A stretch of 21,296 nucleotides of DNA from an uncultured Selenomonadaceae bacterium (GCA_937902665.1 CALELM010000098.1:1-21296), one strand, 5' to 3'. Numbered from the stretch's first letter, positions 1-7,598 are shown. Numbers and translations: made by a program. Notes: generated by a model from the sequence alone, not told the origin.

Positions 1-3
1 GGC

Positions 4-55
4 TTCCCCCACTTACAGCAAGCTGTTGAAGAAGGGGACATCTTAGCTTCGTTAT
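4..55. repeat. Left copy of an inverted hairpin repeat
   Basis: This segment is almost identical to the reverse complement of 21175-21230. The differences seen are a missing ACA and a missing T in this copy. The inner part AGCAAGCT-GTT is self-complementary and CCCC/GGGG close the stem, so it can fold into a long imperfect hairpin. Similarity stops at CGTTAT on the inner side and within 1-3 bases of the window edge on the outer side. It could be a small dispersed repeat, or the subterminal hairpin of an IS200/IS605-like element lying outside the window. The nature is unknown. Confidence 0.75.
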
Positions 56-66
56 CTTTTTACATC

Positions 67-103
67 AAAAAAGCTGCTGCACGTTACAGTTACGTGCAGC
101 AGC
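67..103 (-). terminator. Intrinsic terminator of topB
   Basis: A perfect 12-bp stem (GCTGCTGCACGT at 73-84 with ACGTGCAGCAGC at 92-103) has a 7-nt loop. Read on the minus strand it is followed by six T (A6 at 67-72). It lies 9 bases beyond the topB stop codon and should end the sulfatase-topB transcript. Confidence 0.9.
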
Positions 104-111
104 CCCCTTTC

Positions 112-2529
112 CTATCCTTCCAATCTCGGTTTTCCTTTCACGTCATCAAAGGTTGCCGTGCATCTCGGATAGTTTTTGCATCCCCAAAATACGCCGTTTC
201 GCCCTCGAATCTGCCGCAGTTTTCCTTCCCTGCATTTGGGGCAAAGATACTGCTTTTCGTTCTCTTTTTCTTCCTTTTCCATTTCCATGTGTTCCATTGG
301 GCTTGCGGAATATTTTGGTTTTTCCCGCCACTGCGTCCTTTTTCCATACGAAGCATTATGATAGGTAGCTTGATATTCTGCCATTTCCTCCTCGGTTGGA
401 TAGGGAGAACCCAGCACATCATAGATGTCGTCAGGCGGTGCAGTTTCCTCTGCCCAAGCAGAAGACAGTGCTTCATCCGCCGAAAATTTTCTTGTGACAG
501 CTCGCTTCTTCTCCGCAGAATCTGCAATTCTTGGCTTTCCATCCAAGTCATCACAAGTCATGCGGCAACGGGGAAAATTGGAACAGCCCCAAAAGATCCC
601 GTTTTTTCCCTGACGCTTTACCAGTATGCCATGCCTGCACCTTGGGCACGGATATGCACCCTGAATTTCCATCTGGGTTTCTGATGCCTTTTGGCAAAGG
701 TTCACCGTAAACTGTACCTGCTGGGAGAGGAATTCTTCCAAAGAGCCTTCTCCGTCCGACATGGAATGCAGGCGATCCTCCCAAATGGCAGTAGAATCAG
801 GATAGGTCATCTCATCAGGAAGGGAATCCACCAGAAGGTACGCATGGGGCTGCGGTATCAGGTATTTTTTCTTTCCCTGCGGCTTGAGGAACTTCCTGCG
901 AATCAAATCGTCAATAATTGTCGCCCTCGTTGCCTCCGTGCCAATGCCGTAAACATCCTTAAGCTGTTTTTTTGCCTCAGCATTTTTTACATACTTATGA
1001 ATCTCCTTCATGCCGGCAAGCAGGGAAGCTGGCGTGAACCGCACAGGTGGCTTGGTCGTCCGTGCTATGAGATTTCCCTTTTCATAGCGAACCGCATCCT
1101 TTTTCTTCATAGCAGGGAGGACAGTATCACTATCTGTCTCCTCTTCCTCGCTCTTTTCATCCTCCGCCTCCTTCTTGGCTGCTTGATACATGACCTTCCA
1201 GCCAAGCTCCTTTTCTGTGCGTCCGCTTGCTGTAAAAATTTCATCTTTGTAAGAAATCCCAATCTTGGTTTGGTCATAGATATGAAGCGGATAAAATTGG
1301 GCAAGATATCCTCTTGCAATCAACCGATAGAGATTACGTTCCGTTTCCGAAAGATTTTTTAGATTTGCCTTGACCGTAGTTGGTATAATCGCATGGTGCG
1401 CCGATATCTTCTTGTCATTCCATGCACGGCTCTTGAATCCTGCATCCGCAGACTCTGCCCAGCCCTCCAACAGATCTTCCCCACAGGAAGCAAGATGGGA
1501 AAATATCGTTTTCGCATCCTGAAACTGGTTCAGTGGCAGGTATTCGCAATCCGACCTTGGATAAGTTGTCAGCTTTTTCTCATAAAGCTTCTGTGCCGTA
1601 TCCAGAACCAGCTGCGGATCGTAGCCGTAACGCTTGCCAGCCAGCACTTGCAGGGAAGAAAGGGAAAACGGCAGAGGCGCAGGCTCTTTTTTCTGTGCCT
1701 TTTGATAGGAAGAAACCACGCCATTTCTTGGCTCACGCAGGAATTCTTCCAGTTTGCTCTCTGCAACGCTCTTGTCGATCAAACGATTTTCGCTGTCCAG
1801 CCCGCCCTGCATATCGCTCGGCTTCCACTGCGCCCAAAAGCTCCCATTCTCATGTGCAAATTCTGCCTTGATAATGTAATGCTCCACTGGCTTGAAGTTC
1901 TCAATTTCTCGTTCCCTGCGCACGACAAGTGCCAAGGTTGGTGTCTTGACCCTGCCAATCGGCAAAACGACACGAGCATGCCCTGCCCTCCGTGCCGCTA
2001 TCGTATAGGCACGAGAAAGATTCATCCCAATCAGCCAATCGGCACGCGCACGAGCCAATGCCGACTGCTTCAGCGGGAAAAAATCCGCATTGTCGCGCAG
2101 GTTCTCATTCGCCTTCCGAATGCTCTTCTCGTCCAAGGCATTCAGCAGGATTCGCTTAACCGGCTTTTGGTTTTCAAGATAGTCCAGCACCTCGTCCACG
2201 AGAAGCTGCCCTTCTCTGTCCGGGTCTCCCGCATGGACAATCTCATCTGCCTTGGCAATAAGACTGCGAAGAATCGCAAACTGCTTCTCGCAATTCTTTG
2301 CCACAAGAAGCTTCCACTCCTTCGGCAGGATAGGCAGATCCTCCGCCTTCCATCTCTTGTACTTTGCATCATATTCCTCTGGCTCTGCCTGCCGCAGAAT
2401 ATGCCCAAAAAGCCATGTCACGATACCGTCCTTGGTAATCAAATACCCGTCCTTCTGCTGTACAGGACCTGTCAAGCACTTTGCAATCTCCCGCCCCATG
2501 CTCGGTTTCTCGGCAATATACAAGCGCAA
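112..2529 (-). CDS. topB: DNA topoisomerase III
   Basis: Type IA topoisomerase that cuts and passes single DNA strands, acting in decatenation and recombination-intermediate resolution. The Toprim domain opens the protein with E7 and the acidic triad D102, D104, E106 in GDPDREG. The catalytic tyrosine is Y323 in TTYPRSD. The C-terminus has two four-cysteine zinc ribbons (C628, C631, C649, C655 and C763, C766, C784, C790). At 805 aa it is longer than the E. coli enzyme (about 650 aa), mostly through these ribbons and an acidic insert near 457-468. I chose the TTG at 2529 because AGGGAG lies 8 nt upstream and the protein then begins MRLYIAEKPS, the family norm. A GTG at 2538 is in frame but overlaps that Shine-Dalgarno. 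It follows the sulfatase-fold gene by 58 nt with no terminator between, so co-transcription is likely. Confidence 0.95.
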   Translation of the reverse strand: MRLYIAEKPSMGREIAKCLTGPVQQKDGYLITKDGIVTWLFGHILRQAEPEEYDAKYKRWKAEDLPILPKEWKLLVAKNCEKQFAILRSLIAKADEIVHAGDPDREGQLLVDEVLDYLENQKPVKRILLNALDEKSIRKANENLRDNADFFPLKQSALARARADWLIGMNLSRAYTIAARRAGHARVVLPIGRVKTPTLALVVRREREIENFKPVEHYIIKAEFAHENGSFWAQWKPSDMQGGLDSENRLIDKSVAESKLEEFLREPRNGVVSSYQKAQKKEPAPLPFSLSSLQVLAGKRYGYDPQLVLDTAQKLYEKKLTTYPRSDCEYLPLNQFQDAKTIFSHLASCGEDLLEGWAESADAGFKSRAWNDKKISAHHAIIPTTVKANLKNLSETERNLYRLIARGYLAQFYPLHIYDQTKIGISYKDEIFTASGRTEKELGWKVMYQAAKKEAEDEKSEEEETDSDTVLPAMKKKDAVRYEKGNLIARTTKPPVRFTPASLLAGMKEIHKYVKNAEAKKQLKDVYGIGTEATRATIIDDLIRRKFLKPQGKKKYLIPQPHAYLLVDSLPDEMTYPDSTAIWEDRLHSMSDGEGSLEEFLSQQVQFTVNLCQKASETQMEIQGAYPCPRCRHGILVKRQGKNGIFWGCSNFPRCRMTCDDLDGKPRIADSAEKKRAVTRKFSADEALSSAWAEETAPPDDIYDVLGSPYPTEEEMAEYQATYHNASYGKRTQWREKPKYSASPMEHMEMEKEEKENEKQYLCPKCREGKLRQIRGRNGVFWGCKNYPRCTATFDDVKGKPRLEG

Positions 2530-2587
2530 TTTTCTCACTCCCTATCTCTTGCAGGAAAACAGCCTGTCCCTGCTCCCGTCCGCAATA

Positions 2588-4600
2588 TCACTGCCTATCC
2601 TTCAGCTTTTCCTCATCAAGCAGCGAGCCGTATTTAGGCCGCCACCATGATATGCTGCGAACGGCATTGATATAATCCTGCATGGCAGCGTCATCTATCG
2701 CAGGAGGCGTTTCCCCGTCCAACCCCTCCGGCACAAGCGGAACGGTATCCGCCTTGCCGATGGCGTTCCTCGTAATCCAAAAGCCGTAATTCACGCCTTG
2801 GCGGTTGTTCCTCGACAAGCTACTGCCCAGCGACATATACATAAAGCCCTTCGGTGCAACCATTTCAACGATGGTCGGAAAAATATCTATTTGCGAGCCT
2901 GCACTGTCCGGCAAAAGCAAGCCCTTATGCACGCCATAACCCGTCACGATAAACGGAATCCCGTAACGCTCATAAGCAGACGGGGTTTTGTCAATATGAT
3001 AGCGGTCGGCATGGTCTCCCACGATGATAAACAAGCTGTCAGGATAGCGTTCCTTGACCGCATGAAGAAATCTTGCCAGCTCCCTGTCAGCATACCAATA
3101 ATGCCCAAGCTCCTTCAAAAGCCAATCGTCCCCCTGCGCTTCCTTTGGAAGAACCGCCCTTACACTTCCCTCATCAAATCCCTTCTTTGCCACATCCACA
3201 TCATAAGGTGAATGATTGGACGCATTCAGCAGGACATGAAAGGATGGCTCGTCCGTCAAGCGTTCCAGCACTTTCTCATAAAAGCACTCGTCCTCGCAGC
3301 CCCAGACACTTCCCGGCACATCACCGAAATCCCCCTCGCTGTAGAAATGCCGAAAGCCCTGTGCCTTTGTAAATGCTCCGATCCGTTCCCAAGTCGCAGG
3401 GCCGGCATACCAAAAATTCGTAGCATACCCCAGCCTTTCCATCTGCGGCGCACTTGCCGTAGGATAAGGCGCAGCAAACGACTCCGGCATGGTCGTCAAA
3501 TACAAATTCGCATCTGCCAGTCCCGTCACCATGCCAGTCACCGCCGATACTGTGCTTGCCCCGTTCGGGAGGAACGTCGAGCAATAGTCCGTATCCTCCT
3601 CCGCAAGAACCGCGCGCATGCCATCTGCGATATGCAAATCCGCATACTTCTCCAAAAGCGGCCAATTGGCATAGCTTTCCGAAAGAATCACAAAAATATG
3701 CCTTGGCTTTGGCACCTGCGCCCCCTGTGCCTGCCGCACAAGGTAATCGTCCAAACTGTCAGAAACAGGCGGCTTTCCGGAGAGGCTCGCCGCCAGCAGT
3801 CGAATATCCTCCACAGTAAAATCCAAGCCATTGCAGGCAAGCATCCGGTGATTCATCTCATAGCCACGGTACACTGCCTGAAAATTATCCAAAATCTGCT
3901 CATTGAGGAAATCGTCCCTCGTTGCTCCCGCATTTTCCCAGTCTACCTGCCCTTCCCAGCCGAGCGCCCCGCCAAACAAGCTCCAAAGCACCACAAGGTA
4001 AATACAGCCCAAATGCAATGCCCTGCCAAAAAGCCTGACAGGAAGCGGCAGCCACAACACCTTCAGCCTGCCAAAAAAATCCACGGAAAGGAATCGCATC
4101 AGCAATTTCCAAAGCAGGAAAGCAAGCAGGAACGCCCCAACCAAACGAACGGGCAGGTAAAACTCCTGAACCAGGGAAACAAGCAACGCATACATATCAT
4201 CATTAACGGCATTGAACATCAGCTGGTTGAAATTGGAATGAAACTGCCGATAGTAAGGAAAACTTGCCACATAGAGAATGGAAGCCACCAAAAGAGTAAC
4301 TGCCGTCGTTGCCTTCCAAACATATCGTTCTCCCTTTTCCCAAAGATAATGAAAAAGAACCGCTGGGAAAAAACTCACCGCCGTCAAAATGCCGGCTGTC
4401 TGACAGCTCAGCTTTACGCCCCTCCACATGGCAGACGCAATTTCCCCGATTTCAAGGGAAGGCGACATATATTCCTGCATCCAAAGCACAAAAAACAAGC
4501 GCCAAAAGGAAAGGACTGCGAGGTAAAAGAAAAATACCTTCAGTCCCTTTGCCGTAATCGATTGAAATTTTTCCCAAGTCAAACAAGAAGGATATCTCAT
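2588..4600 (-). CDS. LTA synthase-like membrane sulfatase-fold enzyme
   Basis: Polytopic membrane protein with an extracellular sulfatase/alkaline-phosphatase-fold domain, as in lipoteichoic acid synthases and phosphoglycerol or phosphoethanolamine transferases. With the ATG at 4600 it has 670 aa. About five membrane segments lie in the first 215 residues (near 19-44, 67-88, 97-116, 136-170, 193-213). The catalytic domain starts around 300 (HIFVILSESY, E308 a likely metal ligand). NGAST at 346-350 holds the candidate nucleophile (T350 or S349), and GDHADR at 528-533 gives D529 and H530 as metal ligands. The start is the first ATG before the membrane region. It overlaps the stop of an upstream short frame (ATGA), suggesting translational coupling. 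Substrate cannot be told from sequence. If the host has an outer membrane, a phosphoglycerol or phosphoethanolamine transfer to an envelope glycan is more likely than true LTA synthesis. Confidence 0.85.
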   Translation of the reverse strand: MRYPSCLTWEKFQSITAKGLKVFFFYLAVLSFWRLFFVLWMQEYMSPSLEIGEIASAMWRGVKLSCQTAGILTAVSFFPAVLFHYLWEKGERYVWKATTAVTLLVASILYVASFPYYRQFHSNFNQLMFNAVNDDMYALLVSLVQEFYLPVRLVGAFLLAFLLWKLLMRFLSVDFFGRLKVLWLPLPVRLFGRALHLGCIYLVVLWSLFGGALGWEGQVDWENAGATRDDFLNEQILDNFQAVYRGYEMNHRMLACNGLDFTVEDIRLLAASLSGKPPVSDSLDDYLVRQAQGAQVPKPRHIFVILSESYANWPLLEKYADLHIADGMRAVLAEEDTDYCSTFLPNGASTVSAVTGMVTGLADANLYLTTMPESFAAPYPTASAPQMERLGYATNFWYAGPATWERIGAFTKAQGFRHFYSEGDFGDVPGSVWGCEDECFYEKVLERLTDEPSFHVLLNASNHSPYDVDVAKKGFDEGSVRAVLPKEAQGDDWLLKELGHYWYADRELARFLHAVKERYPDSLFIIVGDHADRYHIDKTPSAYERYGIPFIVTGYGVHKGLLLPDSAGSQIDIFPTIVEMVAPKGFMYMSLGSSLSRNNRQGVNYGFWITRNAIGKADTVPLVPEGLDGETPPAIDDAAMQDYINAVRSISWWRPKYGSLLDEEKLKDRQ

Positions 4601-4743
4601 ATCAAAACAATCTCCACTCCATAGCTCGATGCCGCTTCGCAAATATCGTCCGCAGAACCCGAATCCGTGACAATGCAAAAAAGCACATACAAGGCTGCAT
4701 AATTATAATATCTGCCAGAACGCAGCAGTACGAGAAATTCCAT
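4597..4743 (-). pseudogene. Short frame ending like a DeoR/GlpR regulator
   Basis: A 48-codon frame from an ATG at 4743 to a TGA at 4597. Its last 26 residues include IVTDSGSADD and end YGVEIVLI, which matches the strand-helix-strand end of DeoR/GlpR-family repressors (typically VTDSG..., then GVEV or GVEI and a hydrophobic end). No helix-turn-helix or sugar-phosphate domain exists upstream: a TAG in the same frame precedes the ATG. I read it as the surviving tail of a deleted regulator, kept because its stop overlaps the sulfatase-fold start (ATGA). It may now act as a short coupled leader frame. The ATG lies about where transcription should begin from the promoter at 4750-4778, so translation from it would be leaderless or absent. 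The family assignment rests on a short motif. Confidence 0.5.
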
Positions 4744-4749
4744 ATCGCT

Positions 4750-4778
4750 ATTCTACCCTAAAGCGTCCTTTTCTTCAA
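4750..4778 (-). promoter_or_regulatory. Promoter for the sulfatase-fold gene and topB
   Basis: On the minus strand, TTGAAG (4778-4773), a 17-nt spacer and TAGAAT (4755-4750). A second TATAAT occurs at 4707-4702, but its upstream hexamer is TACTGC, so I consider it weaker. It is divergent from the rpsF promoter, about 63 bp away. Confidence 0.55.
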
Positions 4779-4840
4779 CATCTTCATTCCCGCACCTATG
4801 GCAAAAAAGCAAGCCAGACTTTTTATCCTTCATGGAATGC

Positions 4841-4869
4841 TTGAAAAAAAATTTTATGCGTGATATAAT
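4841..4869 (+). promoter_or_regulatory. Promoter of rpsF-ssb-rpsR
   Basis: TTGAAA at 4841-4846, 17-nt spacer, TATAAT at 4864-4869. This is a near-consensus vegetative promoter preceded by A/T-rich sequence, as expected for a ribosomal protein operon. Transcription should start near 4876. Confidence 0.85.
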
Positions 4870-4900
4870 TTCTTAGTCGCTGAGATGGCGATAATACTCT

Positions 4901-4920
4901 GCTCCTCTTCAAAGAGGGGC
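4901..4920 (+). other. Hairpin in the rpsF leader
   Basis: GCTCCTCTT and AAGAGGGGC can pair around a very small loop in the roughly 70-nt leader, just before the GGGGGAGGTGAT ribosome binding site. Ribosomal protein S6 (with S18) autoregulates its operon through leader RNA in many bacteria. I do not see the CCG-containing bulge of that known motif, so a regulatory role here is only a possibility. Confidence 0.35.
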
Positions 4921-4946
4921 CAAAGACCAAAGGGGGAGGTGATTTC

Positions 4947-5237
4947 GTGAGAAAGTACGAAGTCATATTTATCGTTAAGCCGATGGAGGAAGATGCAACC
5001 AATGCTGTCATCGAGAAGTTCTCCAAGCTTATCGTTGCAAACGGTGGTACCATTGACAAGGAAGATCGCTGGGGCAAGAAGCGCTTGGCCTACGAGATTA
5101 AGGACCAGCAGGAAGGCTATTACTGCCTGCTGAACGTTACTTGCGAGCCTGCTTGCGTAACGGAATGCGATCGCGTAATGAAGATTACGGATGATATTCT
5201 GAAGCACATGATCGTTAAGTCTGACGAAGAAGAATAA
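4947..5237 (+). CDS. rpsF: 30S ribosomal protein S6
   Basis: Protein S6 of the small-subunit platform, which binds 16S rRNA together with S18. The 96-aa sequence starts RKYEVIFIVKP and contains GGTIDKEDRWGKKRLAYEI, the family's hallmark strand-turn-strand, and ends in an acidic tail (KSDEEE). Length is normal. The start codon is GTG, placed 5-6 nt after GGAGGTGAT, an almost perfect anti-16S match. It is the first gene of rpsF-ssb-rpsR, the standard order in Bacillota. Confidence 0.98.
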   Translation: MRKYEVIFIVKPMEEDATNAVIEKFSKLIVANGGTIDKEDRWGKKRLAYEIKDQQEGYYCLLNVTCEPACVTECDRVMKITDDILKHMIVKSDEEE

Positions 5238-5278
5238 GAAATGCCTGGGCAGAAGCCCAAAGTCAGGGAGGCTATGGC

Positions 5279-5722
5279 ATGAACAAGGTGATTTTGACTG
5301 GTCGATTGACACGTGATCCTGAAGCACGCACGACACCATCGGGTGTTCCTGTATGCACGTTTACTTTGGCAGTAGATCGTCGCTTCGCTCGCAAGGGGGA
5401 GGACAATGGGCAGCCCACGGCTGACTTTGTTCCCATCGTTGCTTGGAGAAAGACCGCTGAGGTTTGCAGGGATAATTTAGTCAAGGGCAGAAAGATTTCC
5501 GTGGAGGGAAAATTGCAAATCAGGAACTATGAGGCGCAAGATGGCACGAAGCGCTATGTGACTGAAGTTGTGGCGGATAATGTAGAGTTTTTGGATTCCA
5601 GAAATTCTTCTGCTGCCGGCGATATTCCAAGAGATTTTTCGGCACAGTCGAATCCTGTTTCTGCATCGCCGCAAGTGTCTGCTTTTGGTGGCGATCTTCC
5701 TGATGAAGAAATTCCATTTTGA
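5279..5722 (+). CDS. ssb: Single-stranded DNA-binding protein
   Basis: Tetrameric OB-fold protein that coats single-stranded DNA in replication and repair. The 147-aa protein opens MNKVILTGRLTRDPEARTTP and has GVPVCTFTLAVDR, typical of the OB domain (about residues 1-110). A Gly/Ser/Pro-containing linker follows. It ends in the acidic tip DLPDEEIPF, which recruits SSB partner proteins. GGGAGG lies 9-10 nt before the ATG. It sits 41 nt after rpsF and 18 nt before rpsR and is co-transcribed with both. Housekeeping ssb rather than a plasmid or phage copy, judging from this context. Confidence 0.98.
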   Translation: MNKVILTGRLTRDPEARTTPSGVPVCTFTLAVDRRFARKGEDNGQPTADFVPIVAWRKTAEVCRDNLVKGRKISVEGKLQIRNYEAQDGTKRYVTEVVADNVEFLDSRNSSAAGDIPRDFSAQSNPVSASPQVSAFGGDLPDEEIPF

Positions 5723-5740
5723 TAGGAGGGGATTGTCTTG

Positions 5741-5971
5741 ATGAGACGTGACAGAAGCAGAAAACCTCGCAGAAAAGTTTGCTCTTTCTGCGTAGACAAG
5801 GTTGAGAGCATTGATTATAAGGACGTTGCAAAGCTTCGCCGCTTCATTACGGAGCGCGGAAAGATTTTGCCGCGCCGTATCTCTGGCAACTGCGCTAAGC
5901 ACCAGCGTCAGGTTACGGTTGCTATCAAACGTGCACGCAATATTGCATTGCTGCCGTTCACTGCAGAGTAA
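5741..5971 (+). CDS. rpsR: 30S ribosomal protein S18
   Basis: Small basic ribosomal protein, partner of S6 on the 30S platform. The 76-aa sequence carries the family core: DYKDVAKLRRFITERGKILPRR is represented at residues 27-48, followed by TVAIKRARNIALLPF near the end. It contains three cysteines, C15 and C18 (CSFC) plus C53 (GNC), fitting the zinc-binding form of S18. I use the ATG at 5741 with AGGAGGGG 9 nt upstream. A TTG at 5738 is directly adjacent and in frame, so the start is uncertain by one codon. Last gene of the operon, with a strong terminator 7 nt beyond the stop. Confidence 0.97.
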   Translation: MRRDRSRKPRRKVCSFCVDKVESIDYKDVAKLRRFITERGKILPRRISGNCAKHQRQVTVAIKRARNIALLPFTAE

Positions 5972-5978
5972 TATGGTT

Positions 5979-6012
5979 GGGTGTTGTATCTGAGGATACA
6001 GCACCCTTTTTT
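5979..6012 (+). terminator. Terminator of rpsF-ssb-rpsR
   Basis: A 12-bp stem (GGGTGTTGTATC with GATACAGCACCC, one G-U pair), loop TGAG, followed by six T at 6007-6012. Confidence 0.95.
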
Positions 6013-6096
6013 GTTCTTGAAAGCTGATAGTTTCCCTATCCTTTTTCATAGATTGAAAAGAATTTTTTAGTTCAAAATATCAATTCACGCAGTCGT

Positions 6097-6126
6097 TTGA
6101 CACGCTGCAATGTTTTTTGCTATAAT
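6097..6126 (+). promoter_or_regulatory. Promoter of the riboswitch-MFS unit
   Basis: TTGACA at 6097-6102, 18-nt spacer, TATAAT at 6121-6126: consensus hexamers. Transcription should start around 6133, leaving a leader of about 160 nt before the MFS start codon. Confidence 0.88.
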
Positions 6127-6148
6127 GACTTCATTGACAGTAGAAATA

Positions 6149-6230
6149 GGTTCTGCGTTGCTGACGGATAAGTGGAATGAACCACATGTAATGCAGAATT
6201 TCACCAAGCCGACCGTCTGGGCAGAGAGCT
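6149..6230 (+). promoter_or_regulatory. ZTP (pfl) riboswitch aptamer
   Basis: The leader has the architecture of the ZTP riboswitch, which senses the purine intermediate ZMP/ZTP when 10-formyl-tetrahydrofolate is short. P1 pairs 6151-6159 with 6190-6198 (nine pairs, one G-U). P2 is GTGG-aatgaa-CCAC at 6172-6185. The 3' signature CCGTCTGGGCA is at 6213-6223. The internal-loop bases GACGG (6163-6167) can pair with CCGTC (6213-6217), which reproduces the conserved pseudoknot (GGCG with CGCC in the commonest form) by compensatory change. The 3' signature is also the 5' arm of the terminator at 6212-6250, so ligand binding and termination are mutually exclusive: a switch that turns transcription on with ligand. 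Identification is by memory of the motif, not a covariance search. Confidence 0.85.
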
Positions 6231-6250
6231 TTGCCCAGACGGTTTTGTTT
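6212..6250 (+). terminator. Riboswitch expression-platform terminator
   Basis: ACCGTCTGGGCA (6212-6223) and TGCCCAGACGGT (6232-6243) form a perfect 12-bp stem followed by TTTTGTTT. It lies about 50 nt before the MFS start and overlaps the 3' half of the ZTP aptamer, so it is a conditional terminator. Confidence 0.9.
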
Positions 6251-6292
6251 TGGCATGGCTCTCGGGTGTCACTTGGAAAGGAATGTTGCATC

Positions 6293-7486
6293 ATGAGAAA
6301 CCGTTGGCTTATCGCACTCGCTGCCATTGGCATCCACATTTCCATTGGAAGCGTCTATGCATGGAGCGTACTCACCCGTCCAATCATGGATGAAATGGGC
6401 TTCACGCTAAAGGAAACGACATGGACCTTTTCCCTTGCAATTCTTTTTCTGGGTCTTTCTGCGGGGTTTCTCGGAAATTTCGTGGAGAAAATCGGGCCAA
6501 AGAAAAGCGGTTTGCTGTCTGCCTCCTGCTTCGGCATAGGGATGTTCGGCACTGCCTATGCTTTTCATGCACATAGCTTGGCGCTCCTCTATCTCTTTTA
6601 CGGAGTCATTGGCGGCATTGGGCTTGGTACGGGGTACATCACTCCCGTTTCCACGCTGGTAAAATACTTTCCAAACCATCGAGGCTTTGCCACAGGACTG
6701 GCCATTATGGGCTTTGGCTTTGCCTCTCTCATTGCAGGCCCCATCATGCAGCATCTAACGGCCGCTTATGGGCTAATCAACAATTTCTTGATCCTTGGAA
6801 GTATTTACATCGTCATCATGGTGATCTCATCCCTTTATTTAAAACCACCGGTACAAAAGGAAGCCGTCCATAAAATAGTCCAGCTGAATCACGGCATGAC
6901 CACGAATGAAGTAATAAAGACATGGAGATTTATTGCCCTTTGGTGGATCTTTTTCATAAACATCACCTGCGGCATTGGTCTTTTAGCCGTTGCCTCTCCC
7001 ATGGCACAGGAGGTTGTCGGCATGGATGCGGCAGCAGCAGCCTCTATGGTAGGAATCATCGGGCTCCTAAATGGTGCAGGGCGAATTTTTTGGTCAACCA
7101 TCTCTGACTATCTGGGACGGGGCATCACTTATGTGCTGTTTTTCTTGATTGAGATCTTCGCTTTTTGGCAGCTTGCAGGAACTACGGATGCATTCTTCTT
7201 CCAGACATTGGTTCTTCTCATTATCACCTGCTATGGCGGTGGCTTCTCCTGCATGCCTGCATACCTTTCCGATCTTTTCGGCACACGCCACTTGAGCGCT
7301 ATCCACGGCAGGATCCTTACCGCTTGGGGACTGGCAGGCGTTGCAGGGCCAACTATCATTTCCATCTTTCGGGAAAGCACCAATGACTATGGCATCACAC
7401 TGAGATTCTTTGCTGCCTGCTTTGTGCTGAACCTTGTCATTGCTCTTGTCCTAAAGGTCTATGGGCATAAAAAAGAAACCGCATAA
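6293..7486 (+). CDS. MFS transporter, oxalate/formate antiporter-like (OFA)
   Basis: Inner-membrane transporter of the major facilitator superfamily with about 12 membrane helices over 397 aa and a central cytoplasmic loop near residues 185-210. The opening RNRWLIALAAIGIHISIGSVYAWSV is represented by the family's IHxxxGSVYAWSV pattern. Further OFA-like features are GGIGLGTGYITPVSTLVKYF and NHRGFATGLAIMGFGFAS. Members exchange oxalate for formate or carry other small monocarboxylates; the substrate here is unknown. The ATG at 6293 follows AAAGGA by about 10 nt. An upstream in-frame start at 6110 would read through the promoter and riboswitch and is rejected. Control by a ZTP riboswitch links it to one-carbon or purine supply, so formate or a purine/folate precursor is a reasonable substrate hypothesis. 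Transcribed alone. Confidence 0.85.
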   Translation: MRNRWLIALAAIGIHISIGSVYAWSVLTRPIMDEMGFTLKETTWTFSLAILFLGLSAGFLGNFVEKIGPKKSGLLSASCFGIGMFGTAYAFHAHSLALLYLFYGVIGGIGLGTGYITPVSTLVKYFPNHRGFATGLAIMGFGFASLIAGPIMQHLTAAYGLINNFLILGSIYIVIMVISSLYLKPPVQKEAVHKIVQLNHGMTTNEVIKTWRFIALWWIFFINITCGIGLLAVASPMAQEVVGMDAAAAASMVGIIGLLNGAGRIFWSTISDYLGRGITYVLFFLIEIFAFWQLAGTTDAFFFQTLVLLIITCYGGGFSCMPAYLSDLFGTRHLSAIHGRILTAWGLAGVAGPTIISIFRESTNDYGITLRFFAACFVLNLVIALVLKVYGHKKETA

Positions 7487-7522
7487 TCAGTACGAAAAAA
7501 TATCTCCATAAAATAAAAGGGG

Positions 7523-7555
7523 CTGCTGCATAAGCAAGAAATCGCTTATGCGCAG
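7523..7555. terminator. Hairpin between convergent genes
   Basis: CTGC-T-GCATAAGC and GCTTATGC-GCAG pair with one bulged T around AAGAAATC. On the minus strand it is followed by CCCCTTTTATTTT. On the plus strand it follows the MFS stop by 36 nt but has only a weak T-rich tail. It may serve both genes. Confidence 0.6.
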
Positions 7556-7570
7556 TCCATTTCTATGTGC

Positions 7571-7598
7571 AAAAAGACAGCCCAAAAGTTGAGCTGTC
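7571..7598 (-). terminator. Terminator of the AAA-ATPase/nuclease-like gene
   Basis: On the minus strand GACAGC and GCTGTC close a stem extended by CAA/TTG, followed directly by five T (A5 at 7571-7575). It is 29 bases past the stop codon of the gene ending at 7628. Confidence 0.8.

Noticed and set aside
1393..2637. 414-codon plus-strand frame opposite topB
   Set aside because: Antisense to the Toprim and active-site region of topB; no recognisable protein.
3212..4624. 470-codon plus-strand frame opposite the sulfatase-fold gene
   Set aside because: Shadow frame with a Lys/Arg/His/Pro/Gln-rich composition typical of antisense reading; the opposite strand has recognisable domains.
4601..4678. 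26-residue N-terminal extension of the sulfatase-fold enzyme
   Set aside because: No ribosome binding site, and the DNA reads better in another frame as the end of a DeoR-type protein.
4870..4946. S6:S18-binding leader motif before rpsF
   Set aside because: A hairpin exists, but I could not find the CCG bulge and flanking arrangement of the known motif.
6110..6292. N-terminal extension of the MFS transporter
   Set aside because: It would translate the promoter, riboswitch and terminator; the ATG at 6293 begins the first membrane helix and follows an AAAGGA site.
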